Below, piece after piece: positions 7,826-15,750 of a DNA stretch of 64,000 bases (positions are counted from its first letter, which is position 1; every line of letters starts with the position of its first letter). Both the position numbers and the translations under genes were made by a program. Origin of the DNA: Halosimplex rubrum (GTDB taxonomy: Archaea > Halobacteriota > Halobacteria > Halobacteriales > Haloarculaceae); NCBI RefSeq assembly GCF_013415885.1, contig NZ_CP058910.1, positions 3,968,001-4,032,000 on the forward strand, read 5' to 3'. A model generated the notes under the pieces. The model was not told the DNA's origin and did not search any database. It was given only the letters and a program-made list of their open reading frames with translations.

Positions 7826-8830
7826 GTGCGCGTAGTGCTCGCGGTGGGGACGACCGAGACCGCGACGATCGACGGGATCAGCGCCGCAGGCGCCGACGCC
7901 GAGGCGATGGTACACACGCCGAGCGCCGACGCCGAGATAGTGGCGTACGGCGAGCCGATCCGGGCGCCGGTCGTGCCGGTGAGTCCGACGGGGACGCCGA
8001 CGCCGGCGCTGGTGACCCGGGCGGTTCGGGACCTGGTGGAGTTCGACCTGACCGTCGTCGACGCCGGGCTGGCCGAGCCGACGGGCGCGCCGACGGTGAC
8101 CGTCGGCGCGCGACCGGGCGGCGACGTTCGCGACGAAGACCCGGTCGCGACGGCCCACGGCGCCTTCGAGGCGGCGCGGCAGTTCGGGCGAGCGCTGCCC
8201 GACGACGCGATATATCTGGGCGAGTCGATCCCGGGCGGGACGACGACGGCGCTGGGCGTCCAGGCGGCGCTCGGCGAGCGCGGGGGTGCCGGAGCCGGCG
8301 TCTCCTCCTCGCTCCCGGAGAACCCGGTCGAGCGCAAGCGCGAGGTGGTCGCCGAGGGGCTGGCGGCGAGCGGTCTCGACGAGGGCGCGGCGGCGGGCGA
8401 GCCGAAGGTCGCGCTCCGACGGATGGGCGACCCGGTGCTCGCCGTGGCCGCGGGGACCGCGTTGGGCTGTCTGGAGACCGACACGGCCGTGACGCTGGCC
8501 GGCGGGACGCAACTGGCGACGGTCGCGGCGCTGTTGCGCCACGCCGGCGTCGACGGGACGCTGGAGCTGGCGACGACGAGTTTCGTGGCCGCGGACCCGT
8601 CGGTCGACCTGGACGCCGTCGCCGACTCGCTGGATCTGTCCGTGACGGTCACCGACCCCGCGTTCGACGAGGGCGACCACCCGGCGTTCGACGGGTACCT
8701 CGCCGGCGAGGCCAAGGAGGGGGTCGCGATGGGCGGCGCGCTCGCGCTGGCCCGCGCCGCCGGCGTCCCGATGGCCGACGTTCGCGACCGCGTGCTGGCG
8801 CGCTACCGGTCGCTCCCGGACCTGTCATAG
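7826..8830 (+). CDS. CobT-like nicotinate mononucleotide-dependent phosphoribosyltransferase (TIGR00303 family)
   Basis: A 334-residue protein of the archaeal TIGR00303 family, related to CobT, which transfers phosphoribose from nicotinate mononucleotide to 5,6-dimethylbenzimidazole for the cobalamin lower ligand. Visible landmarks are [20 protein letters not shown] at the N-terminus, the glycine-rich [30 protein letters not shown], and [19 protein letters not shown]. The start is GTG 7826, with GAGGGGG upstream. An ATG at 7773 with an apparently good context is out of frame and closes after 20 codons, so it was not used. The B12 link fits the cobalamin-dependent glutamate mutase at 19-21 kb. 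Confidence 0.78.
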   Translation: MRVVLAVGTTETATIDGISAAGADAEAMVHTPSADAEIVAYGEPIRAPVVPVSPTGTPTPALVTRAVRDLVEFDLTVVDAGLAEPTGAPTVTVGARPGGDVRDEDPVATAHGAFEAARQFGRALPDDAIYLGESIPGGTTTALGVQAALGERGGAGAGVSSSLPENPVERKREVVAEGLAASGLDEGAAAGEPKVALRRMGDPVLAVAAGTALGCLETDTAVTLAGGTQLATVAALLRHAGVDGTLELATTSFVAADPSVDLDAVADSLDLSVTVTDPAFDEGDHPAFDGYLAGEAKEGVAMGGALALARAAGVPMADVRDRVLARYRSLPDLS

Positions 8831-8954
8831 TACTGCTGTTTCGAGCGGCTACGGAGAATCGCTGACTCTCGGCTCGGCCGCCACGCATGACGAGCGCGTG
8901 ACGCGGGTCAGACGTGCCGAAACGCTTTTTCCTGTCGGATGAATTGATACGACA

Positions 8955-9758
8955 ATGACCGGGCTCGACGAGTTTCTGGAGGGGTTAGTCGCCGACGCGG
9001 ACGCGGTCTGTCTGTTCTCGCCGGGGAAGTCCCACTACGAGACGCTGGCCGGCGACGACGTGGTCGTCGTCGGGCCGGACAACGACGTGGAGGCCGACGC
9101 GTTCGTGAAGCTGCCGCTGGAGTTCGAGGATCTGCGTGACCAGATCCGCTTCGGCGTCGAGGGGGCCGTCGAACACGGGTACATCGACGAGGACGCCGAC
9201 CTGGTGTGTCTCGCGAAGGTGTTCGGCGAGGACGCCGACACGGTCGCGCGGGTCCGCGCCGACGAGTTCGAGAAGTCGGGCGTCTACGGCCTCTTCGCCA
9301 ACTCGCGGGCCGAGCCCTCCGTCATCCGGGACGTGCTGGAGGTGGCGGTCGAACTCGGCAAGAAGGGTCAGAAGGGCAAGCCGGTCGGCGCGCTGTTCGT
9401 CGTCGGCGACGCCGGGAAGGTGATGAACAAGTCCCGGCCGCTCAGCTACAACCCCTTCGAGAAGTCACACGTCCACGTCGGCGACCCGATCGTGAACGTG
9501 ATGCTCAAGGAGTTCTCGCGGCTCGACGGCGCGTTCGTCATCTCCGACTCCGGGAAGATCGTCTCCGCCTACCGCTACCTCGAACCCTCCGCGGAGGGCG
9601 TCGACATCCCGAAGGGGCTGGGGGCGCGTCACATGGCTGCCGGCGCGATCACGCGGGACACGAACGCCATCGCGATCGTCCTGTCGGAGAGCGACGGGCT
9701 GGTCCGGGCGTTCAAGGCGGGTGAGCTGATCCTGGAGCTGGATCCGGAGGCGTACTGA
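8955..9758 (+). CDS. dacZ: Diadenylate cyclase DacZ (c-di-AMP synthase)
   Basis: A 267-residue protein with a C-terminal DAC domain (about 110-265). The signature DGA is at 191-193 (RLDGAFVISDSGKI) and the RHx motif follows in LGARHMAAGA (about 222-231). These are the catalytic elements that condense two ATP to cyclic di-AMP. The N-terminal half is the archaeal DacZ-specific domain; there is no transmembrane segment, so it should be cytoplasmic. In Haloferax volcanii, dacZ is essential and its product level affects osmotic behaviour. Its TGA overlaps by one base the ATG of the MscS gene, implying co-expression. Confidence 0.9.
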   Translation: MTGLDEFLEGLVADADAVCLFSPGKSHYETLAGDDVVVVGPDNDVEADAFVKLPLEFEDLRDQIRFGVEGAVEHGYIDEDADLVCLAKVFGEDADTVARVRADEFEKSGVYGLFANSRAEPSVIRDVLEVAVELGKKGQKGKPVGALFVVGDAGKVMNKSRPLSYNPFEKSHVHVGDPIVNVMLKEFSRLDGAFVISDSGKIVSAYRYLEPSAEGVDIPKGLGARHMAAGAITRDTNAIAIVLSESDGLVRAFKAGELILELDPEAY

Positions 9759-10546
9759 TGCAGATCGAGTGGCCCGACGTCATTCGGTCGGTGTTCTCCG
9801 AGCGCGGCGCGTTCGCCGCCTCGATCGCGGTCCTGTTCCTCGGCGTGTTCGGGAGCTACCTCGTCTGGCGCTGGACGCGGAAGTTCCTGCAGGGCGCCGG
9901 CGTCTCCGACGCCGTCGAGGGGACGCCCTTCGAGCGGACGGCCAGGAGTTTCGGCACGTCGACGGTCGGCATCGTCTCGACCATCGCGGCGGTCTTCGTC
10001 TACGTCCTCGCCATCGTCCTCGCCGTCAACGTCGCTCAACTGGGCGACACGGCCCTGTTCTGGAACACGCTGGTCGAGTTCCTCCCGAGCCTGTTCGTCG
10101 CCGCGTTCGCGCTGATCATCGGCCTCGTCGTCGGCGACAAAGCGAAACTCCACGTCAGCGAGCGCCTCCGGAGCGTCAAGCTGCCGGAGGTCAACGTCAT
10201 CCCCGAACTCGTCAAGTACAGCCTCTTCTACGTCGCCATCCTCATCGCGCTCGGTCAGCTCGGCGTCGAGACGATGGCGCTGGTCGTCCTGCTGGGCGTC
10301 TACGCCTTCGCCATCGTCGTCATCGCACTCGTCGCCTTCTGGGACCTCCTCCAGTCGGGCGCCGCGGGCATCTACCTCCTGCTTCGGGAACCGTACAGCA
10401 TCGGCGACCGCGTCCGCATCGACGACAACGAGGGGATCGTCCAGGAAGTCGATATGTTCACCACACGTATCGAGAGCGACGGCGAGGAGTACATCGTCCC
10501 CAACCAGAAGGTCTTCTCCAGCGGCATCGTCCGCATCCGGAACTGA
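9758..10546 (+). CDS. MscS-family mechanosensitive channel, coupled to dacZ
   Basis: A 262-residue membrane protein with about five transmembrane segments. The pore-lining TM3 equivalent is followed by the MscS beta domain (FWDLLQSGAAGIYLLLREPYS, then IGDRVRIDDNEGIVQEVDMFTTRI and a terminal EYIVPNQKV). The protein stops soon after the beta domain, lacking the large alpha/beta vestibule of E. coli MscS. Such channels release ions and osmolytes under membrane tension. The one-base start/stop overlap with dacZ suggests that c-di-AMP and turgor control are linked here; direct nucleotide binding is not shown. Confidence 0.87.
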   Translation: MQIEWPDVIRSVFSERGAFAASIAVLFLGVFGSYLVWRWTRKFLQGAGVSDAVEGTPFERTARSFGTSTVGIVSTIAAVFVYVLAIVLAVNVAQLGDTALFWNTLVEFLPSLFVAAFALIIGLVVGDKAKLHVSERLRSVKLPEVNVIPELVKYSLFYVAILIALGQLGVETMALVVLLGVYAFAIVVIALVAFWDLLQSGAAGIYLLLREPYSIGDRVRIDDNEGIVQEVDMFTTRIESDGEEYIVPNQKVFSSGIVRIRN

Positions 10547-10608
10547 TCCGGCCGGACTCTCCCGCCGCTCACCACTGTCCGCTCCCGCTCGCCACTGTCC
10601 GCTCCCGT

Positions 10609-11235
10609 TCACCCCTCGTCCTGAACGGTCGCCGGGACGCCCGCGACGGTCGCCCCCGCCGGCACGTCCTCGGTGACCAGCGAGTTGGCGGCCACCTGTG
10701 CCCCCGCGCCGACTTCGACGCCCGGGAGGACGACGGCGCCGGCGCCGATCATGGCCCGCTCGCCGACGACGACCTCGCCGGTCCGGTACTCCTCCTGCAG
10801 GAACTCGTGGCAGAGGACGGTCGCGTCGTACCCGACGATCGCGTGGTCCTCGACGGTGATGAGATCCGGCCAGAACACGTCCGGCGTCGACTCCAGCCCC
10901 CACGCGACGCCCGTCCCGACCGTGACGCCGATGCGGCGCAACAGCCAGTTTTTCAGCCGCATGCTCGGGCACACCCGGCAGGCCAGGATGACGACGTAGT
11001 TGACCATCACCCGCAGCGGATGGCGAGCGTCGGTCCAGTGGAAGATGGAGTTGTACGGCCCCGCGGTCGCGTGACGAGTCACCCGGTCGTACCGCGGGTT
11101 CGAGCCGTTGTCGGCCGTCTCCGACTCGGCTCGGCCGCCGCGAGCGGCGTCACTGGCCGCCTCGTCGTCGCCGTCCGCCCGCGTGTCGTCGCTCACGCTC
11201 GGGCGTTCGTGCGCCGCTGTCTTGAATCTCGTCAC
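10609..11235 (-). CDS. Left-handed beta-helix (hexapeptide-repeat) acyltransferase
   Basis: A 208-residue protein. Residues 1-50 are acidic and probably disordered. A short hydrophobic stretch ([16 protein letters not shown]) precedes hexapeptide repeats such as [19 protein letters not shown] and [33 protein letters not shown] written in register as I/V-G-x(4). This is the LbetaH fold of sugar O-acetyltransferases and similar CoA-dependent acyltransferases. The acceptor substrate is unknown. Two GTG starts are possible (11235 and 11196); the longer one is given. It converges with the mscS gene. Confidence 0.75.
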   Translation of the reverse strand: MTRFKTAAHERPSVSDDTRADGDDEAASDAARGGRAESETADNGSNPRYDRVTRHATAGPYNSIFHWTDARHPLRVMVNYVVILACRVCPSMRLKNWLLRRIGVTVGTGVAWGLESTPDVFWPDLITVEDHAIVGYDATVLCHEFLQEEYRTGEVVVGERAMIGAGAVVLPGVEVGAGAQVAANSLVTEDVPAGATVAGVPATVQDEG

Positions 11236-11278
11236 ATCGTTCGACGCCGCCCGAAAAAAGTAGTGCTCGCTCGCGGGT

Positions 11279-12832
11279 CTACGCGCCGGCTTCCGTCGCC
11301 GTGTCGGTCGCCGTTCCAGCGCCGGTGTCGGTCGCTGTCTCGGTTCCGGTATCCGTACCGGTGTCGGTTCCAGTATCAGTTGCTGTGTCGGTACCGGTGT
11401 CGGTCGCCGTGTCGGTACCGGTGTCGGTCGCCGTGTCGGTACCGGTGTCGGTCGCCGTGTCGGTACCGGTGTCGGTCGCCGTGTCGGTACCGGTGTCGGT
11501 CGCCGTGTCGGTACCGGTGTCGGTCGCCGTGTCGGTACCGGTGTCGGTCACAGTATCGGTACCGGTGTCGGTCGCCGTGTCGGTACCGGTGTCGGTCACA
11601 GTATCGGTACCGGTGTCGGTCGCCGTGTCGGTTTCGGTCGCCGTCCCGTCGTCCGTGGCGGTTTCCGTGTCGGTCTCCGTCTCGGTGTCGGTGGTCGTTT
11701 CGGTCCCCGTCTCGGTGTCGGTCGCCATCTCGGGGAGCGAGACGGTCATCGTCGCGTCCTCCACGGGGATGACGGTGAACGAAGCACCGGCGGGTGCGTC
11801 CTCGGGGTTCGCGTAGCCGGCCGCGAACACCGAGTAGGCGCTGCCGCCCTCGGCCGAGAGGTCGGTGGCGAAGAGCACGTCACCGGTCTCGTTCGAGCGG
11901 ATCTGGACTCTGTAGTCTCCCGCCGGCACGTTCACGTAGTCCGTGGCGTTGCCGTACGTGAGGTTCTGCGCGAGGTAGGTCTCGTTGTCCTCCTGCTGGG
12001 CCGGCATCAGGTTGTCGACACCGACGGTATCGGTCGGCGTCGCGGTCGCACCTGCCTCGGTGGCCGTATCGGTCGCGCCGGCGACCGTCGAGGTGGGCGT
12101 CGCGCTCGGCGACCCCTGCGCGGTGGCCGTCTCCGTGGCCGTTCCGATGTCGGTCGCCGTCTCGGTGCCCGTCTCCGTGTCGGTGGCCGTGTCCGTCCCG
12201 TTGTCGGTCGCCGTCTCGGTGCCCGTCTCCGTGTCGGTGGCCGTCTCGGTGCCCGTCTCCGTGTCGGTGGCCGTGTCCGTCCCGTTGTCGGTCGCCGTCT
12301 CGGTCTCTTCCGTCGGGCCTTCGGTGACGACGACGTCGACCGCGGGTCCGTCCGGCGAGAGGTGGGCGATGCTGACGGCAGCGGACTCGTTGTCCGGCTC
12401 CCAGGCGTTGTCCTCGAAGATGACCGGCTCGAACTCGGTCGCGGACCCGCTGGAGAACTCGCCGCTAGCGGCGAGCGTCCCGACCGTTCGCGGTTCGAGG
12501 GTCAGGTTCCCCTCGAACAGGACGGTGCTGGGCTGATCCGCGACCGTGATGTTCGCGGTGTGGTTGCCGCTGTCCAGCGCCAGGTACCCGGTCACGTCAC
12601 CGAACTCCGCGCCTTCGACGACGGTCTCGTTGTCGACCGACACGTCCACCGCGGGCGCGTCCGCGGAGAAGTGCCCGATCCGGAGGTACGACGTGTCCTG
12701 GGTCTGTGTCGCCGTGTCTTCGTCTTCCTGTGCCGCGAACGACGACGCCGCCCCGCCCGCCGCGAGCGCGCTCACGACGAGTGTCAGAGCGACGGCTCCG
12801 ACTATCGCTTTCGTGTATCTATCGTAAGTCAT
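11279..12832 (-). CDS. Secreted DUF4397 protein with Thr/Asp repeat linkers
   Basis: A 517-residue exported protein. Residues 1-34 form a signal-like segment ([20 protein letters not shown]). The first DUF4397 domain spans about 48-145 ([19 protein letters not shown]). A second begins at about 152 ([17 protein letters not shown]) but is interrupted by a roughly 110-residue TDT-rich stretch (about 172-282), then resumes with [20 protein letters not shown]. After about residue 370 the C-terminus is almost entirely T, D, G and A in eight-residue units. DUF4397 proteins are cell-surface beta proteins of unknown function. No C-terminal membrane anchor is visible. ATG 12832 was chosen; a GTG 27 bases upstream is in frame. 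Confidence 0.8.
   Translation of the reverse strand: MTYDRYTKAIVGAVALTLVVSALAAGGAASSFAAQEDEDTATQTQDTSYLRIGHFSADAPAVDVSVDNETVVEGAEFGDVTGYLALDSGNHTANITVADQPSTVLFEGNLTLEPRTVGTLAASGEFSSGSATEFEPVIFEDNAWEPDNESAAVSIAHLSPDGPAVDVVVTEGPTEETETATDNGTDTATDTETGTETATDTETGTETATDNGTDTATDTETGTETATDIGTATETATAQGSPSATPTSTVAGATDTATEAGATATPTDTVGVDNLMPAQQEDNETYLAQNLTYGNATDYVNVPAGDYRVQIRSNETGDVLFATDLSAEGGSAYSVFAAGYANPEDAPAGASFTVIPVEDATMTVSLPEMATDTETGTETTTDTETETDTETATDDGTATETDTATDTGTDTVTDTGTDTATDTGTDTVTDTGTDTATDTGTDTATDTGTDTATDTGTDTATDTGTDTATDTGTDTATDTGTDTATDTGTDTGTDTGTETATDTGAGTATDTATEAGA
11385..11630. repeat. Coding minisatellite, ten 24-bp units
   Basis: Ten copies of a 24-bp unit containing GGTACCGGTGTCGGT occur in tandem with little divergence. 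They encode Thr/Asp/Gly/Ala octads in the tail of the DUF4397 protein. Near identity suggests recent expansion or gene-conversion, so copy number probably differs between strains. Confidence 0.9.
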
Positions 12833-13222
12833 GCGACTGAGGACAAGGCCGAGATACACTTTGTTATCCCCCGCCCACGAGTCCGCCGCGAGACGTAAGC
12901 TCGAGCAACCGCCGCCCGGTCACGGCTAGTCCGAACTTTGTGTTATCGGATACCGAACGCATCAGGTCGCCACAGACGACGCGAACGGGCGGTCCGCCAG
13001 TGGGCCCCGCTTACCGCCGGTAACAGCACGTTACTCGCGATAGTGACCCGGGTCCCGCTCCTCTCCCGGCGGTCGATCGACTCCGGTGACACTCGTATAC
13101 GACGGCGGACAGAACTGCGAAAACCGGTATCCGAGTCGCGCGTCGAAGCTGCGCGACCCGGCCCGTCGACGGCTCGAACCGCGCCGTCGGTGGCACCGCT
13201 CGTCACTGCTTCGAGGGGGAGA
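12833..13222. other. Intergenic region without a supported gene
   Basis: About 390 bases between the DUF4397 gene and the tRNA-Gly fragments. Reading frames here are short, lack start context and look like composition artefacts. Apart from the upstream promoter area of the DUF4397 gene (12833-12870) I see no RNA or protein gene. Confidence 0.5.
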
Positions 13223-13327
13223 TGCGCCGGCCGGGATTGAACCGGACGAAGACGTTCCGGGCACGTGGCCTCACTCCGTTCGGCCATTCCGGGGCTGCGA
13301 ATTCCAGGGTTCGAATCCCTCCGGCGA
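13223..13327. repeat. Degenerate tRNA-Gly T-arm fragments, inverted and direct
   Basis: Positions 13223-13245 repeat the 3' end of tRNA-Gly in minus orientation with one T deleted. Positions 13306-13327 carry a T-arm and acceptor-like end in plus orientation. The spacing to the element's left att copy is 136 bases. The design (direct copy plus inverted copy per unit) matches the units behind tRNA-Leu. Confidence 0.65.
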
Positions 13328-13358
13328 GTTCGCTCCTCGCGTCCGCTCGTCGCAGAAC

Positions 13359-13401
13359 TGCGCCGGCCGGGATTTGAACCCGGGCCATGAGCTTGGAAGG
13401 C
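13359..13401. repeat. Left attachment site (tRNA-Gly 3' half duplicate)
   Basis: Forty-three bases identical to 15554-15596, covering the tRNA-Gly anticodon loop through the discriminator base. Bases on both outer sides differ between the copies, which fixes the core length. Beyond it lies the GAAATGG/CCATTTC inverted repeat (13420-13434), a possible recombination-protein site. Confidence 0.85.
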
Positions 13402-13593
13402 CCGAGGGTTCTACGCCCCGAAATGGACCATTTCAGCGGCCCATCTTACCGCTACCGCCTATTCCACTACCTAATGCTGCATAGTACTAAGAGTCACTTA
13501 AGTATACCGATGGGAACCCACCCAGACATTCTCTGGTAATCCTTCGAAAACACTAAACTCAACTCCCGATCCGGCGATACTCGGAGTACCGTG

Positions 13594-13604
13594 GTTTTAT
13601 ATAT
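13594..13604 (+). promoter_or_regulatory. Promoter of the element cargo operon
   Basis: The AT-rich GTTTTATATAT stretch is centred about 26 bases before the ATG at 13626. This is a strong archaeal TATA box predicting a leaderless message for the two cargo genes. Confidence 0.6.
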
Positions 13605-13625
13605 CTGGGATGTATTGAACTTGAC

Positions 13626-13823
13626 ATGGACTTATCCCCCCCCCCCCGACTTCTCGCTTTCCTGAAACATGAAATGGAGGAAATCAAGAACGACCCCGAC
13701 CGCTCTCTCGAAGACCGTAACCATGCATCGAGCGTGCTTGGGAAAGTGAACGGGGAGATAGAATGGGAGAAGGAACAGAACCGGAACGAAGTTACGCCTG
13801 AAAACGAGCCAGTACCTCAGTGA
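13626..13823 (+). CDS. Small charged protein of unknown function, poly-C tract at its start
   Basis: A 65-residue, highly charged, probably helical protein (LLAFLKHEMEEIKND, then many Glu/Asn/Lys). I do not recognise a family. Codons 4-8 lie on a run of twelve C residues (13636-13647), giving Ser-Pro-Pro-Pro-Arg; gain or loss of one C would destroy the frame, so expression could be phase-variable. A TATA box about 26 bases upstream supports the ATG start. Its TGA overlaps the GTG of the next gene, indicating translational coupling. Base composition is much lower in GC than the chromosome, consistent with transfer. Confidence 0.6.
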   Translation: MDLSPPPRLLAFLKHEMEEIKNDPDRSLEDRNHASSVLGKVNGEIEWEKEQNRNEVTPENEPVPQ

Positions 13824-14164
13824 ACCGCCGACGATTTCTGTCCCGTTCTTCAAAAGTTGCTACCGTTGGAGCACTTACAGCCGTAGCTGGCTGTAGTAGT
13901 GGGAAGACTGTAACCCTCCGGATCTCCTTAGATGAAAAATGGAGTGCGGAAATGAGATCTGACGATGAAGATATACAGAAAGTAGAACGAGAAGGAGACG
14001 AGAAATGGACTTGGGAGAATCCGAATTGGGTCTGGGCAAAGGCATTTAAAGAAGAGGAAAGTGACTCCCTACTCAATCTAAATATAATGGTTGACGGGGA
14101 GATGGTTTCCTATGGAGAAATATCCCACACCAACGGTGTCGCGAGAGTCAGTTACTCGAAATAA
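13820..14164 (+). CDS. Tat-type lipoprotein of unknown function (element cargo)
   Basis: A 114-residue protein. The N-terminus NRRRFLSRSSKVATVGAL is a Tat signal and AVAGC at about residues 21-25 is a lipobox, so the mature protein should be lipid-anchored at the outer face of the membrane. The rest is a roughly 90-residue domain with alternating strands (VTLRISLDEKW, LLNLNIMVDGEMVSYGEI) and acidic turns; no family was recognised. The GTG start overlaps the TGA of the 65-residue gene, so the two are co-translated. A surface lipoprotein in a mobile element could act in exclusion or immunity, which is speculation. Confidence 0.7.
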   Translation: MNRRRFLSRSSKVATVGALTAVAGCSSGKTVTLRISLDEKWSAEMRSDDEDIQKVEREGDEKWTWENPNWVWAKAFKEEESDSLLNLNIMVDGEMVSYGEISHTNGVARVSYSK

Positions 14165-14169
14165 AAAAT

Positions 14170-14193
14170 CCCCCCACCGTTTCCGGTGAGGGG
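14170..14193 (+). terminator. Hairpin after the cargo operon
   Basis: CACCG and CGGTG pair around a TTTC loop and are extended by CCCC/GGGG with one mismatch, seven bases after the lipoprotein stop codon, followed by T-rich sequence. It also faces the reductase fragment from the other strand. Confidence 0.55.
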
Positions 14194-14299
14194 TAGCTTA
14201 CATACTTTTCCTACTTATCTCCCGGTTCTGCTGAACACGCTTCATACAGCTCCGGATTTCTCTCTACATCTCGACGCATATCTCGTTCAGACTGCCAGT

Positions 14300-14991
14300 T
14301 CATGCACAAGGTGAGAAGAAACACTCGTCACACATCGAACAGTCGTCAGTTGGCTCAAGAGTGCCATCACAGTCGTCCTTCGGACAAGAAGCTCCATCGC
14401 CATCCTCGGCCACCTCAATGCCGAAGGACTCTGCCTCCGCGTCGGTCATATCTCCACGAAGGTAGATTTCCAACGCCGTTTCGCTCACCTCTTCCTCATC
14501 ATCGAGGCCGTTGTCCATCCGAGTGGTGAGAACCTGTTCGTTTCGGGAACCGTCTCGATAGACAGTCAACCCCTTGATCGTCGCGCCGATTTCGTCGTCG
14601 GTGAGCGCAAGACGATAAGCGTCACCCACGTCCTCTCGGGTTGCATCATTCGGCATATTGACCGTCTTACTGATACCAGAATCACAGAACTCTTGAAACG
14701 CTCGCTGCATCAGACCATGCTGTCGAGACGAGAGATCCTGCGTCGTGACGAAATCTCCTTCAGTTCCTCCGGAATTGGGAGGTCGTCCACGCCGTCGAAC
14801 TCGTTGTCTCGCATGAGCTGTTCGGATTGCTGTTTAATTTCATCGACGGGCAGGTCATTCTCTTCCAGGGCGGTGAGGAAGTAGTCGTCAAATTCAACCA
14901 GCACGTCGTCGCCCTGGATATCGTTACCGACGTTCTTGAAGTTCGCCACGTCGTAGACTGGCTCACACCCACCACTGGTGTTTCCAATCAT
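14300..14991 (-). pseudogene. Class II (B12-dependent) ribonucleotide reductase, C-terminal fragment, frameshifted
   Basis: The first frame (14991 to about 14735) gives MIGNTSGGCEPVYDVANFKN and PIPEELKEI; the second (14710 to 14300) gives MQRAFQEFCDSGISKTVNMP, GLTVYRDGSRNEQVL and a terminal cysteine-rich zinc ribbon (CPKDDC...CSMCDEC). Together they match the C-terminal part of adenosylcobalamin-dependent NrdJ. Near 14746 one T appears lost from a run of T residues, breaking the frame between ELKEI and MQRAF. The catalytic N-terminal two thirds are absent. The 5' end joins directly to the integrase fragment, so this is a broken, captured piece, not a working enzyme. Confidence 0.82.
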
Positions 14992-14994
14992 CGA

Positions 14995-15415
14995 GGGGGC
15001 GGTTCTTCTCCCGGCGAAGGAATTTGAATAACCGACGAAGTGATTTCTCGATCGTGTAGATGTAACTGTCGCTATCGTCGCTGTATCGGACGAGCGTGTC
15101 GATCAGTTCGGTCGCGTGTTCTGGCGTAAGTTCTGTCGTGTAGCCGTCAGTTTCATTCCACAGCCAGAGGTAGGATTCGTCGACTTTGTAGTGCGTTGTC
15201 TTCGTTGTCGCTTCTGAGTAGCCTTCACGTCGTTTGGGAGTTTTTCCCTCGACCAACAGCCACTCGATGAAGTCTTCCTTGAGAGTGCGATAATCGCTGA
15301 CCAGCATCTCGTTATATTCTTCGAGGTATTGGCGTGTGTTTTGCGCGATGGGGTTGACTGGCAGTTCAAGATCCCGCACTCCCGTTCCATTTTTCTCGTC
15401 TTTTTCGATATTCAT
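14995..15415 (-). pseudogene. Tyrosine integrase, N-terminal (core-binding) fragment
   Basis: The first 140 or so codons encode an acidic SAM-like DNA-binding domain typical of haloarchaeal phage-type integrases: NTRQYLEEYNEMLVSDYRTL, then FIEWLLVEGKTPKRREGYS, and a helical segment ending LRRLFKFLRREKNRPLDDW. After this the reading frame runs into ribonucleotide reductase sequence and stops at 14963. The catalytic R...HxxR...Y domain is missing. It starts 139 bases from tRNA-Gly and points away from it, as expected of an element's own integrase. Confidence 0.75.
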
Positions 15416-15436
15416 CGTTGATCTTTGGACGGGTGT

Positions 15437-15462
15437 AAAACCGCATGATGGCGGGCGGTTTT
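15437..15462. promoter_or_regulatory. Inverted repeat in the integrase leader
   Basis: AAAACCGC and GCGGTTTT form perfect 8-base arms with a 10-base spacer, 22 bases upstream of the integrase ATG and downstream of an AT-rich possible TATA region (about 15491-15505 on the minus strand). It may be an operator or an RNA hairpin limiting integrase expression. Confidence 0.45.
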
Positions 15463-15553
15463 GCGTTTAGTGTTACGCGCCGTTTACCCAATTTTTATTT
15501 TCACGGCTATTGAGTAGTGGAAAATGCGGCATGAGGGCGCGTAGCTCCCGATA

Positions 15554-15624
15554 TGCGCCGGCCGGGATTTGAACCCGGGCCATGAGCTTGGAAGGCTCAG
15601 GTCCTACCACTAGACCACCGGCGC
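15554..15624 (-). tRNA. tRNA-Gly(TCC)
   Basis: The 71-base gene has paired acceptor strands GCGCCGG/CCGGCGC with discriminator A, the D-loop TCTAGTGGTAGGA, anticodon stem TGAGC/GCTCA around the loop CTTCCAA (anticodon TCC) and T-loop TTCAAAT. Its 3' half doubles as the right attachment site of the element, and integration has left the tRNA intact. Confidence 0.95.
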
Positions 15625-15750
15625 GCTTCGCTCCTCTCGCGTCCGAAGTTCGCGAACGGACCGCGTTCGCTCACACCGGCGCGCATCCGTTCGTTTCACA
15701 CCGCGAATTAAGGGTGTTTCCTTTCGGCTCGAACCGGCCGCCGGCCCCGC

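Larger units (their letters stand above)
13359..15596. mobile_element. Integrative element remnant at tRNA-Gly
   Basis: A 43-bp perfect direct repeat (13359-13401 and 15554-15596) corresponds to tRNA-Gly from the anticodon loop to its 3' end, the classical target of archaeal tyrosine integrases. The 2,195-bp repeat-to-repeat interval is visibly AT-richer than the flanks. It contains a promoter with a two-gene cargo, a terminator hairpin, a ribonucleotide reductase fragment with a frameshift and the N-terminal part of an integrase. The integrase lacks its catalytic half, so the element should be immobile unless another integrase acts on its ends. Confidence 0.82.

Noticed and set aside
7773-7835. 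ATG at 7773 as the start of the CobT-like gene
   Set aside because: It is out of frame and stops after 20 codons; a frameshift cannot be excluded, but GTG 7826 has a good ribosome-binding site and gives the family N-terminus.
11385-12310. Repeat arrays resembling CRISPR
   Set aside because: The units are contiguous, in frame and code for Thr/Asp repeats; there are no unique spacers and no cas genes.
12943-13287. Minus-strand 114-codon frame in the gap before the element
   Set aside because: It overlaps the T-arm fragment, has no family match or promoter, and arginine-rich composition typical of spurious frames.
13223-13327. Possible complete tRNA
   Set aside because: T-arm pieces exist but no D-arm, anticodon stem or matching acceptor pair can be formed.
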